64,000 bases of DNA from Sphingobium sp. CECT 9361 (GCF_918741285.1 NZ_CAKKNC010000001.1:558001-622000); one strand, 5' to 3'. Positions 1-8,839 are shown, counted from the first letter of the stretch. Program-made: numbers and translations. Notes: generated by a model not told the origin, from the letters alone.

Positions 1-159
1 AGCGCGGGGGGGGGGCAGATCAACGAGTCGCCGTAGGGAAACTCAAGCAAGAATAATGGAGGATAAGTGCCCCTCCCAACTCCAGCTTAGAAACCTGCCC
101 TACGTACAACAGAATGAAGTGCGGCAGACTCCGATTTTCTCACGCCCTCTCATATTGCA

Positions 160-184
160 ATACTACATCGTATAGTATACTATA
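160..184. promoter_or_regulatory. Candidate TetR-type operator, site D, upstream of the VOC operon
   Basis: Positions 160-176 read ATACTACATCGTATAGT, the most divergent member of a 17-bp motif also found at 3447, 7908 and 10330. It runs into a perfect 14-bp palindrome, TATAGTATACTATA, at 171-184. The site lies 31 bp before the first gene of the cluster, a natural place for an operator. Its recognition by a TetR regulator of this cluster is inferred. Confidence 0.5.
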
Positions 185-214
185 GTTTGCATTAGATATA
201 ATGGAGCGATGGCG

Positions 215-1114
215 ATGAAGGTTTCAAGCGTGCGGGGCCTGGTTCTTGGAACTCCGGCGGTAGAGATGTCACGTCGTTTTTACAGCGATGTATGGGGATT
301 GACCGAGGTTGCCTACACCGGGTCGCGGTTGGCTTATTTTACCTGTGGTGGTGCCGATCATTGGGTGCTCGGTCTGGAGCAAAGCGAAGTGCCCCAGATG
401 TCTCGGTTGCGTTTGGGCGTCGACACGTCAGGCGATATCGATTGTCTAGCGGAGCGACTGGTCGGCGACGGTCTCGAAATCGATAGCCTGCCCGCCCCCC
501 TCTTGGGCCCCGGCGATTATTATGGTTTTACAATGAAGGATAATGCGGGTCGGCTTGTTGAAATCAGCGCGCTGGAAACGCCACGGTCTGGCGCGAGAAC
601 GGATCCCAGCGGAACAAGCCACATAGTTCTCAATTGCGCCGATGTTCGGGCCTGTGTCGATTTCTACGAGCGCCATTTCGGTTTCGAAGTGTCCGACTGG
701 TATGAAGGAGACGGCCTCATTTTTATGCGGTGCAACTCGGCACACCACAGCATTGCGCTGGCAAAATCAGATCGGGACACACTGAATCACGTCGCTTATC
801 AAATGCAGGATCTGGAATCGGTTGTTCGCAACAGCGAGCGGATTAAGCATGATGCTGGGCAAAACCCAATCTGGGGGCCCGGCCGTCACGGGCCTGGCGG
901 GAATGTTTTCTCTTACTTCAAAGACCCTGCGGGCTTTGTTTGCGAATATACCGCTGAACTTATTCAGATCGGCCCCGATGATAAATGGGTGGCGAAAGCT
1001 TGGACACCCGGACCGAACGTCTCGAATGTCTGGCAGACCGGAGGTGCTCCTCCAGCGGCAGCAGCGTCGATGAGCGGTGCGGGCCAGTTCCAAAAAAACG
1101 ACGGCGGCCACTAG
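215..1114 (+). CDS. VOC-family extradiol ring-cleavage dioxygenase-like protein
   Basis: A 299-residue protein with two vicinal-oxygen-chelate modules (about 5-120 and 133-250), the usual length and layout of type I extradiol dioxygenases. The expected 2-His-1-carboxylate iron ligands are visible as H136, H192 and E244, and the GRHGPGGN...DPAG segment near 223-240 matches the family signature. It probably cleaves a catechol-like intermediate meta to the hydroxyls using Fe(II) and O2 in the cytoplasm. An upstream ATG at 209 exists, but GGAG at 203-206 is spaced properly only for the ATG at 215. It is the first gene of a four-gene operon ending with a fumarylacetoacetate-hydrolase-family enzyme, the classic partner of ring cleavage. 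Substrate unknown. Confidence 0.8.
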   Translation: MKVSSVRGLVLGTPAVEMSRRFYSDVWGLTEVAYTGSRLAYFTCGGADHWVLGLEQSEVPQMSRLRLGVDTSGDIDCLAERLVGDGLEIDSLPAPLLGPGDYYGFTMKDNAGRLVEISALETPRSGARTDPSGTSHIVLNCADVRACVDFYERHFGFEVSDWYEGDGLIFMRCNSAHHSIALAKSDRDTLNHVAYQMQDLESVVRNSERIKHDAGQNPIWGPGRHGPGGNVFSYFKDPAGFVCEYTAELIQIGPDDKWVAKAWTPGPNVSNVWQTGGAPPAAAASMSGAGQFQKNDGGH

Positions 1115-1178
1115 CGGAGGGCTCGGCAAGTTTCTGCAAGCGCGCTTCTTATAATTCTGGGCTGGGGATGTTTTGGCA

Positions 1179-2063
1179 ATGGGGAAAATGGGTTTCATTG
1201 GCTTGGGCAATGTAGGTCAGCCCATGGCAGCCAACTTGTTGGCCGCAGGCTATGAGATAATCGGTTTCGACATCAAGCAGAACGAGGACTTCATTGCGGC
1301 TGGCGGGAAATTTACTGATAGCCTCTCTGCCCTGATTGAAATGCTTCCCGAAAAAGCGGTCATCTTTCAGAGTTTGCCGAACGAAACTGCACTGCGAGCA
1401 ACGGTGGATGTCTTGCTGACCTTTCCTCGTGAGCAGTGCCTTGTGGACGTAAGTAGCTATGCGCTGGAGGTTAAAAAGGCGTCCGCCGTCCGGCTGGCTT
1501 CGGCAGGAATTTCCATGCTCGATTGCGAAGTGAGCGGCCTTCCACCCCATGTGGCGAGCCGCGAGGCAACGCTCTTTAAGTCGGGCGAGCATGCGGTGAT
1601 CGAGCGTATGGCTCCTTACTTCGATGCTGTGGCGAAGCGCCATATCTATCTCGGCGATTTCGGCATGGCGACACGGATGAAACTGATTGCCAATGTCATG
1701 GTGTGCGCTCACAATTTAATCGCGGCAGAGGCGCTATCGTTGGGCCGCTCGCTTGGCCTTGATCCCCTATTGATCGTTGATGCTCTGTCCGGCAGCGCAG
1801 CAAGCAGCGCCACCTTCGTAAACAAAGCCCCGTTAATGCTCTCTCGCGATTTCGCACAGGGTCGCGGACCATTTCGTCATATGTTTGGGTACCTTTCGCG
1901 GGCGCGCGCCATGGCTGACGACACGCTCACAGCCACGCCAGTGCTCAATACGACAAGCGCGATCTATGCGGTCGCAGAATCGGAGGGGCGACACGATCAG
2001 GACATCGCCGCCATAATCGAAATTATCGAAAATATGCGTGTGGAAGGCAATGCTCATGCATGA
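1179..2063 (+). CDS. NAD(P)-dependent beta-hydroxyacid dehydrogenase family oxidoreductase
   Basis: A 294-residue protein of the 3-hydroxyisobutyrate/6-phosphogluconate dehydrogenase superfamily. The N-terminal Rossmann fold shows GLGNVGQPMAANL close to the start. The C-terminal helical domain begins near MKLIANVMV, which carries the catalytic Lys of the family. The substrate loop reads DCEVSGLPPHVASREATL and departs from the usual DAPVSGG-type motif, so the substrate is probably not 3-hydroxyisobutyrate. The family reversibly oxidises small beta-hydroxyacids. TTG at 1173 is in frame; ATG at 1179 is preferred because GGGGA lies at 1164-1168. ATG at 1188 is another option. The gene overlaps the next by 8 bp, so it is co-transcribed in the ring-cleavage operon. 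Confidence 0.8.
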   Translation: MGKMGFIGLGNVGQPMAANLLAAGYEIIGFDIKQNEDFIAAGGKFTDSLSALIEMLPEKAVIFQSLPNETALRATVDVLLTFPREQCLVDVSSYALEVKKASAVRLASAGISMLDCEVSGLPPHVASREATLFKSGEHAVIERMAPYFDAVAKRHIYLGDFGMATRMKLIANVMVCAHNLIAAEALSLGRSLGLDPLLIVDALSGSAASSATFVNKAPLMLSRDFAQGRGPFRHMFGYLSRARAMADDTLTATPVLNTTSAIYAVAESEGRHDQDIAAIIEIIENMRVEGNAHA

Positions 2064-2460
2064 TCAGTCGACCAATCAAAGAGCGGACCCAGCAGACATG
2101 GCCGAGGTCGAACGGCTCAAGGCCCTAATGCTCAAAAAGCCATATTTCATGATGACGCGAACGATGCTCGATCCGGCCCGCATGCCCGAGGTCATGCTCC
2201 AGCATTATCGGTGGGTAATAGGACTGGAAAAGGCCAACAAGATTTTACTTTCCGGTCCTGTCTCCGACAAGGCGGGCAAGCCCGGAGCGGGTGTAACCAT
2301 ATTTCGTGCAGAAAGCTTCGAGGAAGCGGAAGCGATGGCAGACGCCGACCCGTTCGTGTCTTTCGGCGCCGTCACTTATACTATGCAACGCTGGCAGCTC
2401 AATGAAGGCCGCATCACGTTGCAGTTCGATCTGTCCGATCAAAGCTGTGTGATAAGCTGA
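2056..2460 (+). CDS. YciI-family protein
   Basis: A 134-residue small protein of the YciI-like ferredoxin-fold family, recognised by the segment from SGPVSDKAGKPGAGV to ADPFVSFGAVTYTMQRWQLNEG, which includes the DPF and terminal W motifs. YciI-like proteins are often partners or small enzymes in aromatic pathways (muconolactone isomerase-like fold, some with dehalogenase or lactone chemistry), but no reaction can be assigned here. ATG 2056 is chosen over 2050 and GTG 2038 because GGAAGG at 2042-2047 is correctly spaced. It overlaps the preceding stop by 8 bp, and its own stop overlaps the next start as TGATG, so translation is coupled. Confidence 0.7.
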   Translation: MHDQSTNQRADPADMAEVERLKALMLKKPYFMMTRTMLDPARMPEVMLQHYRWVIGLEKANKILLSGPVSDKAGKPGAGVTIFRAESFEEAEAMADADPFVSFGAVTYTMQRWQLNEGRITLQFDLSDQSCVIS

Positions 2461-3416
2461 TGAAACTGGTCACCATAGCCGGTCCGGCAGGCGGAAGTCC
2501 GGGCGCAGTGCTGCAAAGCGGAGAGATTATCGATCTGCGCTTGGCCGCACGATTGGGAAGCCTTGATCAGTGGATTCCCTCTTCGGTGATTGGCATTCTT
2601 GCTGGCGGGGACGCGGGCCTTGCGTTGGTAGGCGACCTTGTGGAACATACGGAAGCAAGTGACCTGCGGCAGCGATCGATGCTCGCCGAAAAGGGCGCGA
2701 TCTTGCCAGAATCGACGCGCCTGCTATCGCCTGTCCCGGCCCCCACCATGGTCGTTGCCGCAGGGCTGGCATATAACTCGCATCTTAAGGAGATGTCAGG
2801 AACGCCTCCGCCAAGGCATCCAACCGGCTTTCTCAAAATTCCGGCATCGATCACAGGCAGTGGCGCTAACGTACGTTTGCCACCACATGCCGCCGAACAC
2901 ATGGATTACGAAGGTGAACTAGCCGTCATATTCGGCAAGCATTGCCATTGCGTGGAAGCCGAAAACTCCCTCGATCATGTCGCCGGCTACAGCGTCGCGA
3001 ATGATTTCTCTGCGCGGGATTGGGTTTACGACGCCTGGCGCGCCGAAGGAGCTTGGGAGGCCCGGTTGACGTGGGAGGTCAACATCATGGGCAAGCAGTT
3101 CCCTGGCTTTACCGCAGTGGGCCCCTGGCTGGTTACGCGAGACGAATTGAGCGACATTGGCAATCAGAAATTGACGACGCACATCAATGGCCAGATGGTT
3201 CAGGAATCGCCGATTTCGGATACTATCTTCTCGCTGGCAGACACCATCGCACATTTCTCGCGCTGGTATAGTTTTTGCCCCGGAGATATTTTGCTCACGG
3301 GCACCCCGGCGGGCGTCGGTGTAGGCCGAAAACCACCTTTATTCCTGAAGCCTGGTGATCGGGTGGAAGTCGGGATCACCTCGGTGGGCAGGCTAGTCAA
3401 TCACATCGAAAGCTAG
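2460..3416 (+). CDS. Fumarylacetoacetate hydrolase family protein
   Basis: A 318-residue FAH-superfamily enzyme. The C-terminal catalytic fold is clear: HMDYEGELAVIFGKHC carries the acidic metal ligands, followed by GYSVANDFSARD, GFTAVGPWLVTRDEL and the terminal GDILLTGTPAGVGVG...GDRVEVGI. The family cleaves C-C bonds of beta-diketo acids or isomerises, decarboxylates or hydrates oxo-acids with Mg2+ or Mn2+. After an extradiol dioxygenase it would act on the ring-cleavage product. It is the last gene of the first operon; its start overlaps the previous stop by one base. The exact reaction (hydrolase, hydratase or isomerase) cannot be told from sequence. Confidence 0.82.
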   Translation: MKLVTIAGPAGGSPGAVLQSGEIIDLRLAARLGSLDQWIPSSVIGILAGGDAGLALVGDLVEHTEASDLRQRSMLAEKGAILPESTRLLSPVPAPTMVVAAGLAYNSHLKEMSGTPPPRHPTGFLKIPASITGSGANVRLPPHAAEHMDYEGELAVIFGKHCHCVEAENSLDHVAGYSVANDFSARDWVYDAWRAEGAWEARLTWEVNIMGKQFPGFTAVGPWLVTRDELSDIGNQKLTTHINGQMVQESPISDTIFSLADTIAHFSRWYSFCPGDILLTGTPAGVGVGRKPPLFLKPGDRVEVGITSVGRLVNHIES

Positions 3417-3446
3417 CCAAAGCCCAAATTACACCTTGCACAACAT

Positions 3447-3463
3447 ACACTGCTCGGTGTAGT
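3447..3463. promoter_or_regulatory. Candidate TetR-type operator, site A, upstream of the MFS/TonB operon
   Basis: The site reads ACACTGCTCGGTGTAGT and is an imperfect palindrome with TACAC and GTGTA half-sites six bases apart. It matches the sites at 7908 (opposite strand) and 10330 closely. It lies 40 bp before the MFS start. A second short inverted repeat, AGTAC/GTACT, follows at 3461-3477. Binding by a TetR protein of this cluster is inferred. Confidence 0.6.
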
Positions 3464-3502
3464 ACAACTACGGTACTGCGAGAGCGTCAGAGGAGAGGCG
3501 TG

Positions 3503-4783
3503 GTGTCTTCAGTTGACCATGAGCGTAGTGATGAGGCGCTTTATACCCATTGTGGAAAACTCGACAGAGGGTGGGCCTGTGCGCTAGGTTCCATGCTCGC
3601 GCTGGCCGCGGGCCCGAGCACCGTCGCCATGATGACATTCGGCGTGTTCGTGCCCCATTTGAACAACAGTTTTAACTGGGGAATCACCGCCACGGCCTTT
3701 GGCGCTACGATCATGTCGCTAATGATCGTTGTTGCCGCACCCATCCAAGGCTGGCTTGTCGACAGGCTGGGCACCCGCAAGGTGATATTGGCGAGCATTC
3801 CGCTATTCGGACTGAGTTTTGCAAGCCTTTCCCTACTCACCGGTGCAATCTGGCAATTCTATCTCGCCTGGGTGGCGATCCCGCTATTTGCTGTCGGCCT
3901 GTGGCCAGGGAGCTACGCGAAGGCAACATCGACCTGGTTTGATCGACGGCTTGGATTGGCGGTTGCCGTTGCAACCTTGGGGATTGGATTGGGCGGCGCT
4001 GCCTTGCCGCTCCTGATCGGCGCAATTCTGGATGCTGCAAACTGGCGCACGGCTTATGCTGCCCTTGGTTTCGTTGCAATTCTGATCTCGATGCCCGCTG
4101 TCTATTTTTGGGTACACGAAAACCCCGCGGTTGCTGCTGCCGCAAAGCCGCCAAAAACTGCGCTGTGGAATTGGAATGAGTTTCGCCAGCCGGATTTATA
4201 TAAGCTGTTGCTGGGCTTCGTTTTTCTCGGCTTTGTTAGCACCTCCATGCTCGTCCACCAGGTGACCGTGCTGACTGAAAATGGTGTGTCACCCGCAAAC
4301 ACGCTGCGACTTCAGGCATTGCTGGGCTTCTCGACGATTGCCGGCCGGTTGTTGAGTGGCTGGATGCTGGACAGGTTCCACGTCCGCTTCATGATGCCAG
4401 TTTACGCATTGTTGTCGGCTGTTGCGCTGATCTGTCTCGCGCAAGGTGCAGGAGGCGTGATCGCCGGGCTTGCCGCTGTGTGCGTAGGTCTTCTGCTCGG
4501 TGCTGAAATAGATGTGCTCGGGTTTGTCGTTAAGCGCTACTTTGGCCTGAGCCGCTATGGATCGCTCTATGGGCTGATTTTTGCGGCGTTCCAGATGGGA
4601 GGCGCTTCAGGGGCGGCAGCTCTCGGTGTCATGCGGACATCTGCGGGAAATTATCATGCTGCCCTCATGTTACTGGCCGCCCTCAGTGTCGCCGCAGCTC
4701 TGATATTTTTTACTTTGGCGCCCTATCATTCTTCGGGCTCCGCGCCGCCAAAGAGGATCAAGGCACCGATTTTGGCGAGGTAA
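3503..4783 (+). CDS. MFS transporter
   Basis: A major facilitator superfamily carrier of about 426 residues with about twelve hydrophobic segments and the loop 2-3 motif GWLVDRLGTRKV. MFS members beside TonB receptors in sphingomonad catabolic clusters usually carry organic acids across the inner membrane, probably with protons. Start: GTG at 3500 and GTG at 3503 are adjacent; AGGAG at 3491-3495 suits 3503. It is followed 45 bp later by a TonB-dependent receptor on the same strand, so the pair would form an outer-plus-inner membrane import route for the cluster's substrate. An operator-like palindrome lies just upstream. Confidence 0.85.
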   Translation: MSSVDHERSDEALYTHCGKLDRGWACALGSMLALAAGPSTVAMMTFGVFVPHLNNSFNWGITATAFGATIMSLMIVVAAPIQGWLVDRLGTRKVILASIPLFGLSFASLSLLTGAIWQFYLAWVAIPLFAVGLWPGSYAKATSTWFDRRLGLAVAVATLGIGLGGAALPLLIGAILDAANWRTAYAALGFVAILISMPAVYFWVHENPAVAAAAKPPKTALWNWNEFRQPDLYKLLLGFVFLGFVSTSMLVHQVTVLTENGVSPANTLRLQALLGFSTIAGRLLSGWMLDRFHVRFMMPVYALLSAVALICLAQGAGGVIAGLAAVCVGLLLGAEIDVLGFVVKRYFGLSRYGSLYGLIFAAFQMGGASGAAALGVMRTSAGNYHAALMLLAALSVAAALIFFTLAPYHSSGSAPPKRIKAPILAR

Positions 4784-4828
4784 TTATTACATCTAAGCAA
4801 GATTTGATCTTCGAGGGGAGGAGCGATA

Positions 4829-7039
4829 ATGAAAATGAAATCGATCACAATTATTGCAGCATTACTGTGCTCTACGGCCATTACGCGCGCTCAGGAGGCG
4901 CCGCCCACCGCAAATTCTGAAAACCATCCCATTGCCGAGGAAATCGTCGTTACCGCGCTTTTGCGCGCGAACTCGGTTCAGGATGTGGCCGCATCTATCG
5001 ATGTTATCGGTGGAGAGGCGCTGACCAACTCAGGCATCGCATCGGTCGAGGATCTGAAGACCGTTGTTCCCAGCCTGATCATCCAGCGCCCGCCCAATAA
5101 CACGGTAAGCGTCAGTGTGCGGGGACTTGGCTCTGCTGCCGGTCCAGTGTCCTTCGATCAGTCGATCAGCCTGTTCGTTGATGGCGTATATGCGCCGCGC
5201 GGGGCGGAATTTCTTGCAGCGATGTTCGACATCGAGAAGGTCGAAGTGGTAAAGGGCACACAGGCGGCCGTCCTCGGCAAAAACACTAGCCTTGGCGGCG
5301 TTTTGCTGACGACCCGCAAGCCGGGCTTCGAGTTCGCGGTGAATGCGCTGGCGCAATATGAGTTCGAGAATAAGTCAACCATAGTATCTGGGGGTGCGGA
5401 CATCCCTTTAAGCGATAGTTTTGCTATTCGCGCAGCGGCGCAGATCCAAGATGTGGGTGGCTATATGCCCAATCGGTTTGACGGTCGACAGTCACGGGCC
5501 AATCAGGCGTTTTCCGGGCGCCTTACTGCGCGTTGGGAACCTACCCCTGATGTCGAAGCGACGTTGAGCTATCAATATGAAGACATGAAGTCGGTGGGCG
5601 TGAATGCCGAACCCGTAGCAGAAGTCGGGAATTTCTTTCGCAACCTTTTCACACTGGCGGGCCGCACGGACTTGTATGACGTGACACCAAACCGCTCCTT
5701 TGCGTCGAGCAAGCTTAGCGGACCCTCCACAACGACGCAGCCCAGCCATCGCGTCAACGGCACGTTGAACTGGCAGCTGGGTGACTATGCGTTTACCGCT
5801 GTTACCGGCTGGTCGAAGTTCAGCCAATCCCGTAATATCGACCGGGATTACGTTGTCGGAGATTATTTTTCCGAGCAAGTGGAAGTCAAAGGGCGGCAGT
5901 TCAGCCAAGAGCTTCGGTTGACCTCTCCGGCTAAAAAGCGGCTTAACTTCATTGTCGGCGCGCTTTTTGTGGATAATGCGCTTGATCAGGCGCTGGTGAA
6001 CAGCGCTGCTTATCCTGTAGGAGCGAGCAACCTTCCGTTCCCGCTTTTCGGCTCGTACCGCCAGAATTTTTCGCAGGATACAACGACCTATTCAGGGTTC
6101 GGACAAGTGAATCTGAGAGTTGTCGAAAATCTGCTGTTGTCCGGCGGGCTTCGTTACACCAGTGAAAAAAAGAAGGGGTCAAGCGTTCGCACACAGATAA
6201 CCCCCGGCGCTTATGGTCGCCCGCTCTCGGAGTCAGGTCCTCGCGTCGATCCGGCCTTTCCGCTGACGCCGCTAAGCCGCAGGGAGAATGTGTTCGACGG
6301 TTCGGTGGGCATGGAGTTCCGTCCGATCGATCGCGTCCTGCTCTATGCATCTTGGGGTCAGGGCACAAAAGGTGGCGGCTTTTCCGACACGACCCTGGCT
6401 TCTGAAGCTGAGTACAGGAAGGAAGTCGCGAGAACCTATGAAGCCGGGGTAAAGATGGAAGGCCCAGACCGCTCCTGGCACCTCAATATTGCAGGTTTCA
6501 GTACCAAGGTTAAGGATTTTCAGAACAACCAATTCAACGGCCAGCGCTTCGTGATTCAGAATCTGGATCTCAAGTCGCAGGGAGTGGAGGTTCAAGCATA
6601 TGCTGCCCCGCTCAATCGATTCTCGCTGTCGGCAAATGGCACATACGCCAAGGCCCGGAACCTAAGCCAATTGCCCGGTATTGGTGACGAAGTACCGCGC
6701 GCACCGCGTTTTTCCGGCCAAGTCGCAGCAACATATGAGATGCCGTTGGACGATACCACCAGTCTTACGTTTGCCGGCGATATTACCCATCGTTCAAGCA
6801 TCACGCACCAGACCAATCCCAATGCCGTTCCACGCGGCGACGCATTCACCACTGTCAATGGTCGCATCTCGCTGGCAAATGACCAATCGGGACTTCAGCT
6901 TTCGGTGATAGGCCGCAATCTGACAAATGCTTATTCGCTGGCATTCGCCTTTCCGGCCACGTTCGCTCCTCCGGGCAACGCCATAGGCATTCCCGAGGAG
7001 TCACGAACCATAGCTCTACAGCTGACGTTCAAGCACTGA
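4829..7039 (+). CDS. TonB-dependent outer membrane receptor
   Basis: A 736-residue TonB-dependent receptor. It has a signal peptide ending near ITRAQ, a TonB-box-like EEIVVTA, a plug domain with SVRGLGSAAGP and VEVVKGTQAAVLGKN, and a long beta-rich barrel ending in an aromatic/His C-terminus (LQLTFKH). A strong ribosome site, GGGGAGGAG, lies just before the ATG. It would import a ligand too large or scarce for porins, powered by TonB-ExbBD. Its place after an MFS gene and within a catabolic cluster suggests the cluster substrate rather than a siderophore. A strong hairpin at 7097-7126 follows. Confidence 0.9.
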   Translation: MKMKSITIIAALLCSTAITRAQEAPPTANSENHPIAEEIVVTALLRANSVQDVAASIDVIGGEALTNSGIASVEDLKTVVPSLIIQRPPNNTVSVSVRGLGSAAGPVSFDQSISLFVDGVYAPRGAEFLAAMFDIEKVEVVKGTQAAVLGKNTSLGGVLLTTRKPGFEFAVNALAQYEFENKSTIVSGGADIPLSDSFAIRAAAQIQDVGGYMPNRFDGRQSRANQAFSGRLTARWEPTPDVEATLSYQYEDMKSVGVNAEPVAEVGNFFRNLFTLAGRTDLYDVTPNRSFASSKLSGPSTTTQPSHRVNGTLNWQLGDYAFTAVTGWSKFSQSRNIDRDYVVGDYFSEQVEVKGRQFSQELRLTSPAKKRLNFIVGALFVDNALDQALVNSAAYPVGASNLPFPLFGSYRQNFSQDTTTYSGFGQVNLRVVENLLLSGGLRYTSEKKKGSSVRTQITPGAYGRPLSESGPRVDPAFPLTPLSRRENVFDGSVGMEFRPIDRVLLYASWGQGTKGGGFSDTTLASEAEYRKEVARTYEAGVKMEGPDRSWHLNIAGFSTKVKDFQNNQFNGQRFVIQNLDLKSQGVEVQAYAAPLNRFSLSANGTYAKARNLSQLPGIGDEVPRAPRFSGQVAATYEMPLDDTTSLTFAGDITHRSSITHQTNPNAVPRGDAFTTVNGRISLANDQSGLQLSVIGRNLTNAYSLAFAFPATFAPPGNAIGIPEESRTIALQLTFKH

Positions 7040-7096
7040 TCGTATTATTGGCGGTTACGTTCGGGGGCATTGCGACATACTTGCCGTTTCCAGCAA

Positions 7097-7126
7097 GCCG
7101 GTGCATTCGGGGACGAATGCACCGGC
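7097..7126 (+). terminator. 13-bp perfect hairpin after the TonB receptor
   Basis: Arms GCCGGTGCATTCG and CGAATGCACCGGC pair perfectly around a GGGA loop. No T-run follows, so it may be an atypical terminator or an mRNA-stabilising hairpin. It sits between the receptor stop and the TetR start at 7150, and inside an over-long reading frame that begins at 7048, which argues against that longer start. Confidence 0.55.
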
Positions 7127-7149
7127 GCAGCACAGGAAGCCCCGTTCAG

Positions 7150-7830
7150 ATGACCAGTCAGACGTTGAAAAGAGACTCTCCTGCTCGCAAACGTAAGCGG
7201 GTATATACCACCAAAGCAGACATCGTCCTTGACGCAGCAGAGCGTGTCTTTCTCCAATATGGTTTCGCCGGAACCAGCATGGATATTGTCGCTGCGGAAG
7301 CCAATGTATCCAAACGCACAGTCTATAATAATTATGATAGCAAGCAGGTCTTGTTTGGCGAAGTCATCAAGCGCCGATGTGCCAATGTTGCCCCCGACAT
7401 GCCGGAACTGGCTTCACTCGCCGATCATGATCCAGAAGATGTGCTCACCGACATGGCTGTCCGGTTTCTGTCGGCTATCTACTCGCCCGATCAGATTGCG
7501 CTCTATCGTATCGTGGTTACCGAATCGCTCAACTGGCCCGAAATTGGCAGCATCATGTTCAACGGGCCGATCATGTCTTCGCAAAAGAGCTTTGATCATT
7601 ACATTCGGCAGCAGGTTGATTTGGGCCGGTTCGAGGTACCTGACATCGAATGGGCGGCTGCGGAATTCGTTGGCCTGATCAAAACCAACGTGCACATGAA
7701 GTTATTGATGAACCAACCGGTGCAGTTGGATGCAAAGCAGATTGCACAGATGGCGAGAGCATCAAGCCAGCTTTTTCTGCGTGGAGCGCTCCCTCGCGTT
7801 CGGGCTGACGCATTGCCTGCCGGAAAGTAG
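7150..7830 (+). CDS. TetR/AcrR family transcriptional regulator
   Basis: A 226-residue regulator with an N-terminal TetR helix-turn-helix (about 22-68; FAGTSMDIVAAEANVSKRTVYNNYDSK). The C-terminal ligand domain is similar along its length to the TetR at 9509-10288 (for example LGRFEVPDIEWAAAEF against LGNLAIADVDLAAHQL), so the two are paralogues. ATG 7150 is preferred over 7048 because the longer form would span a strong hairpin and adds a non-conserved Arg-rich tail. It probably binds one or more of the four shared operator-like sites and senses a pathway intermediate; the ligand is unknown. Confidence 0.85.
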   Translation: MTSQTLKRDSPARKRKRVYTTKADIVLDAAERVFLQYGFAGTSMDIVAAEANVSKRTVYNNYDSKQVLFGEVIKRRCANVAPDMPELASLADHDPEDVLTDMAVRFLSAIYSPDQIALYRIVVTESLNWPEIGSIMFNGPIMSSQKSFDHYIRQQVDLGRFEVPDIEWAAAEFVGLIKTNVHMKLLMNQPVQLDAKQIAQMARASSQLFLRGALPRVRADALPAGK

Positions 7831-7907
7831 CCACCCCCAAAAAAAACGGAAATCTCCGTAGAAAGCACGCCTCCCTCTCCAAAGGCATTGACTTATTCTG
7901 CTTATAC

Positions 7908-7924
7908 ACTACACCGAATAGTAT
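7908..7924 (-). promoter_or_regulatory. Candidate TetR-type operator, site C, upstream of the DUF2269-like gene
   Basis: On the minus strand it reads ATACTATTCGGTGTAGT, aligning with site A at 14 of 17 positions and sharing the TCGGTGTAGT core. It lies 60 bp before the membrane-protein gene. A TTGACT that could serve as a -35 box is at 7888-7893, but no good -10 box stands at normal spacing. Confidence 0.6.
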
Positions 7925-7984
7925 TGTATAAAGCGGTATGCCGCCCTTAGGAGCGGGGTTCGAGCACGATCATGGGAGCCAATT

Positions 7985-8677
7985 ATGGCGGTATTCTGGA
8001 AGATGCCTCTTGTTACAGGCTGTCTGTTGTTGCTGGCCTATCTGCTGAGTAGGCTAATCGTGACATATGAAATCCTCAAATTTCTCCATGTGTTGGCATT
8101 CATTGGTCTTGGTTCGGGCCTGATCGGCATTTTCCTGATGGAATTGCAAGCGCGCAAGGCGACAAGCTTTCAGGCTATGGCCGACACTATAGCCGGTCTG
8201 CTTGCGTTTTATTATCGACTGACGGTACCCAGCTCGATGCTTACACTCGTCAGCGGATTTTCGCTGATCTTCGGTTTTTACGGGTGGGGATTTCTGGAAA
8301 TGCCCTGGCTGGCGGGCATGATGGTCCTGTTTCTCTTCGAATTTCTTGAAGGTCATATCATCATGAAACTCCATTATGTCCGCATCCGCGACGCCGTTGC
8401 CGAAGCGCGTAAGACGAATGAGGCCACCAAAGCGCTGGATGATGAACTGGCTGCCGGTGTTACGAATGTAACGCACTTTCTCGATGTCCCAAATTTTATG
8501 CTGATCGTCGCGCTGGGCGTGTTGAGACCGGCCAGTTGGACCTTCTTCTACGCGGGCATAGCGGTCGTTATTGCGGTCACTGCCTTTGCAACCTATTACA
8601 TACCGTCGCGTTTTCCTTGGAAAGGGCGCTACGCGAATGATCTGCCCGGCGACACGGCCATTCTCAAACCGGTTTGA
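7985..8677 (+). CDS. DUF2269-like integral membrane protein
   Basis: A 230-residue membrane protein with about five or six hydrophobic helices, among them MPLVTGCLLLLAYLLS, ILKFLHVLAFIGLGSGLIGIF and VAVVIA-type segments near the C-terminus. Histidines occur in or near membrane segments (FLHVLAF, EGHIIMKLHY). The overall pattern resembles DUF2269/predicted integral membrane proteins, whose function is not established. It is followed seven bases later by a 51-residue membrane protein and lies behind an operator-like site shared with the catabolic operons, so it is probably co-regulated with them. A role in haem-linked redox or in tolerance to the substrate is possible but unproven. Confidence 0.6.
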   Translation: MAVFWKMPLVTGCLLLLAYLLSRLIVTYEILKFLHVLAFIGLGSGLIGIFLMELQARKATSFQAMADTIAGLLAFYYRLTVPSSMLTLVSGFSLIFGFYGWGFLEMPWLAGMMVLFLFEFLEGHIIMKLHYVRIRDAVAEARKTNEATKALDDELAAGVTNVTHFLDVPNFMLIVALGVLRPASWTFFYAGIAVVIAVTAFATYYIPSRFPWKGRYANDLPGDTAILKPV

Positions 8678-8683
8678 GCAGGC

Positions 8684-8839
8684 ATGGTCAGGTTCACAGA
8701 AACGTCCGCCCGCTGGCTGTGCTTCGGCGTTTGTGTCCTTCTGATAGCGCTGACATTTTTGATGCATAACACGCTTGGACCTTGGGTCAATCTCGCCATT
8801 CCTGCGGCCGGCTGGCTATTTCTTCGCGCTGTCATTTGA
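8684..8839 (+). CDS. Small two-helix membrane protein
   Basis: A 51-residue frame starting ATG at 8684, six bases after the stop of the DUF2269-like gene. It contains two hydrophobic stretches, WLCFGVCVLLIALTFLM and LGPWVNLAIPAAGWLFLRAV, joined by a short loop: a helical hairpin. A partial ribosome site (GAGCAGG) precedes it. I do not recognise the family. Tight spacing and the same strand make it a plausible subunit or partner of the upstream membrane protein. It could also be a chance frame. Confidence 0.45.
   Translation: MVRFTETSARWLCFGVCVLLIALTFLMHNTLGPWVNLAIPAAGWLFLRAVI

Noticed and set aside
1..208. Possible gene or repeat at the window start
   Set aside because: No frame with family sequence is visible; the G-run near position 6 may be low-quality sequence.
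7048..7149. Upstream extension of the first TetR regulator
   Set aside because: Would cross a 13-bp hairpin and adds sequence unlike the family.
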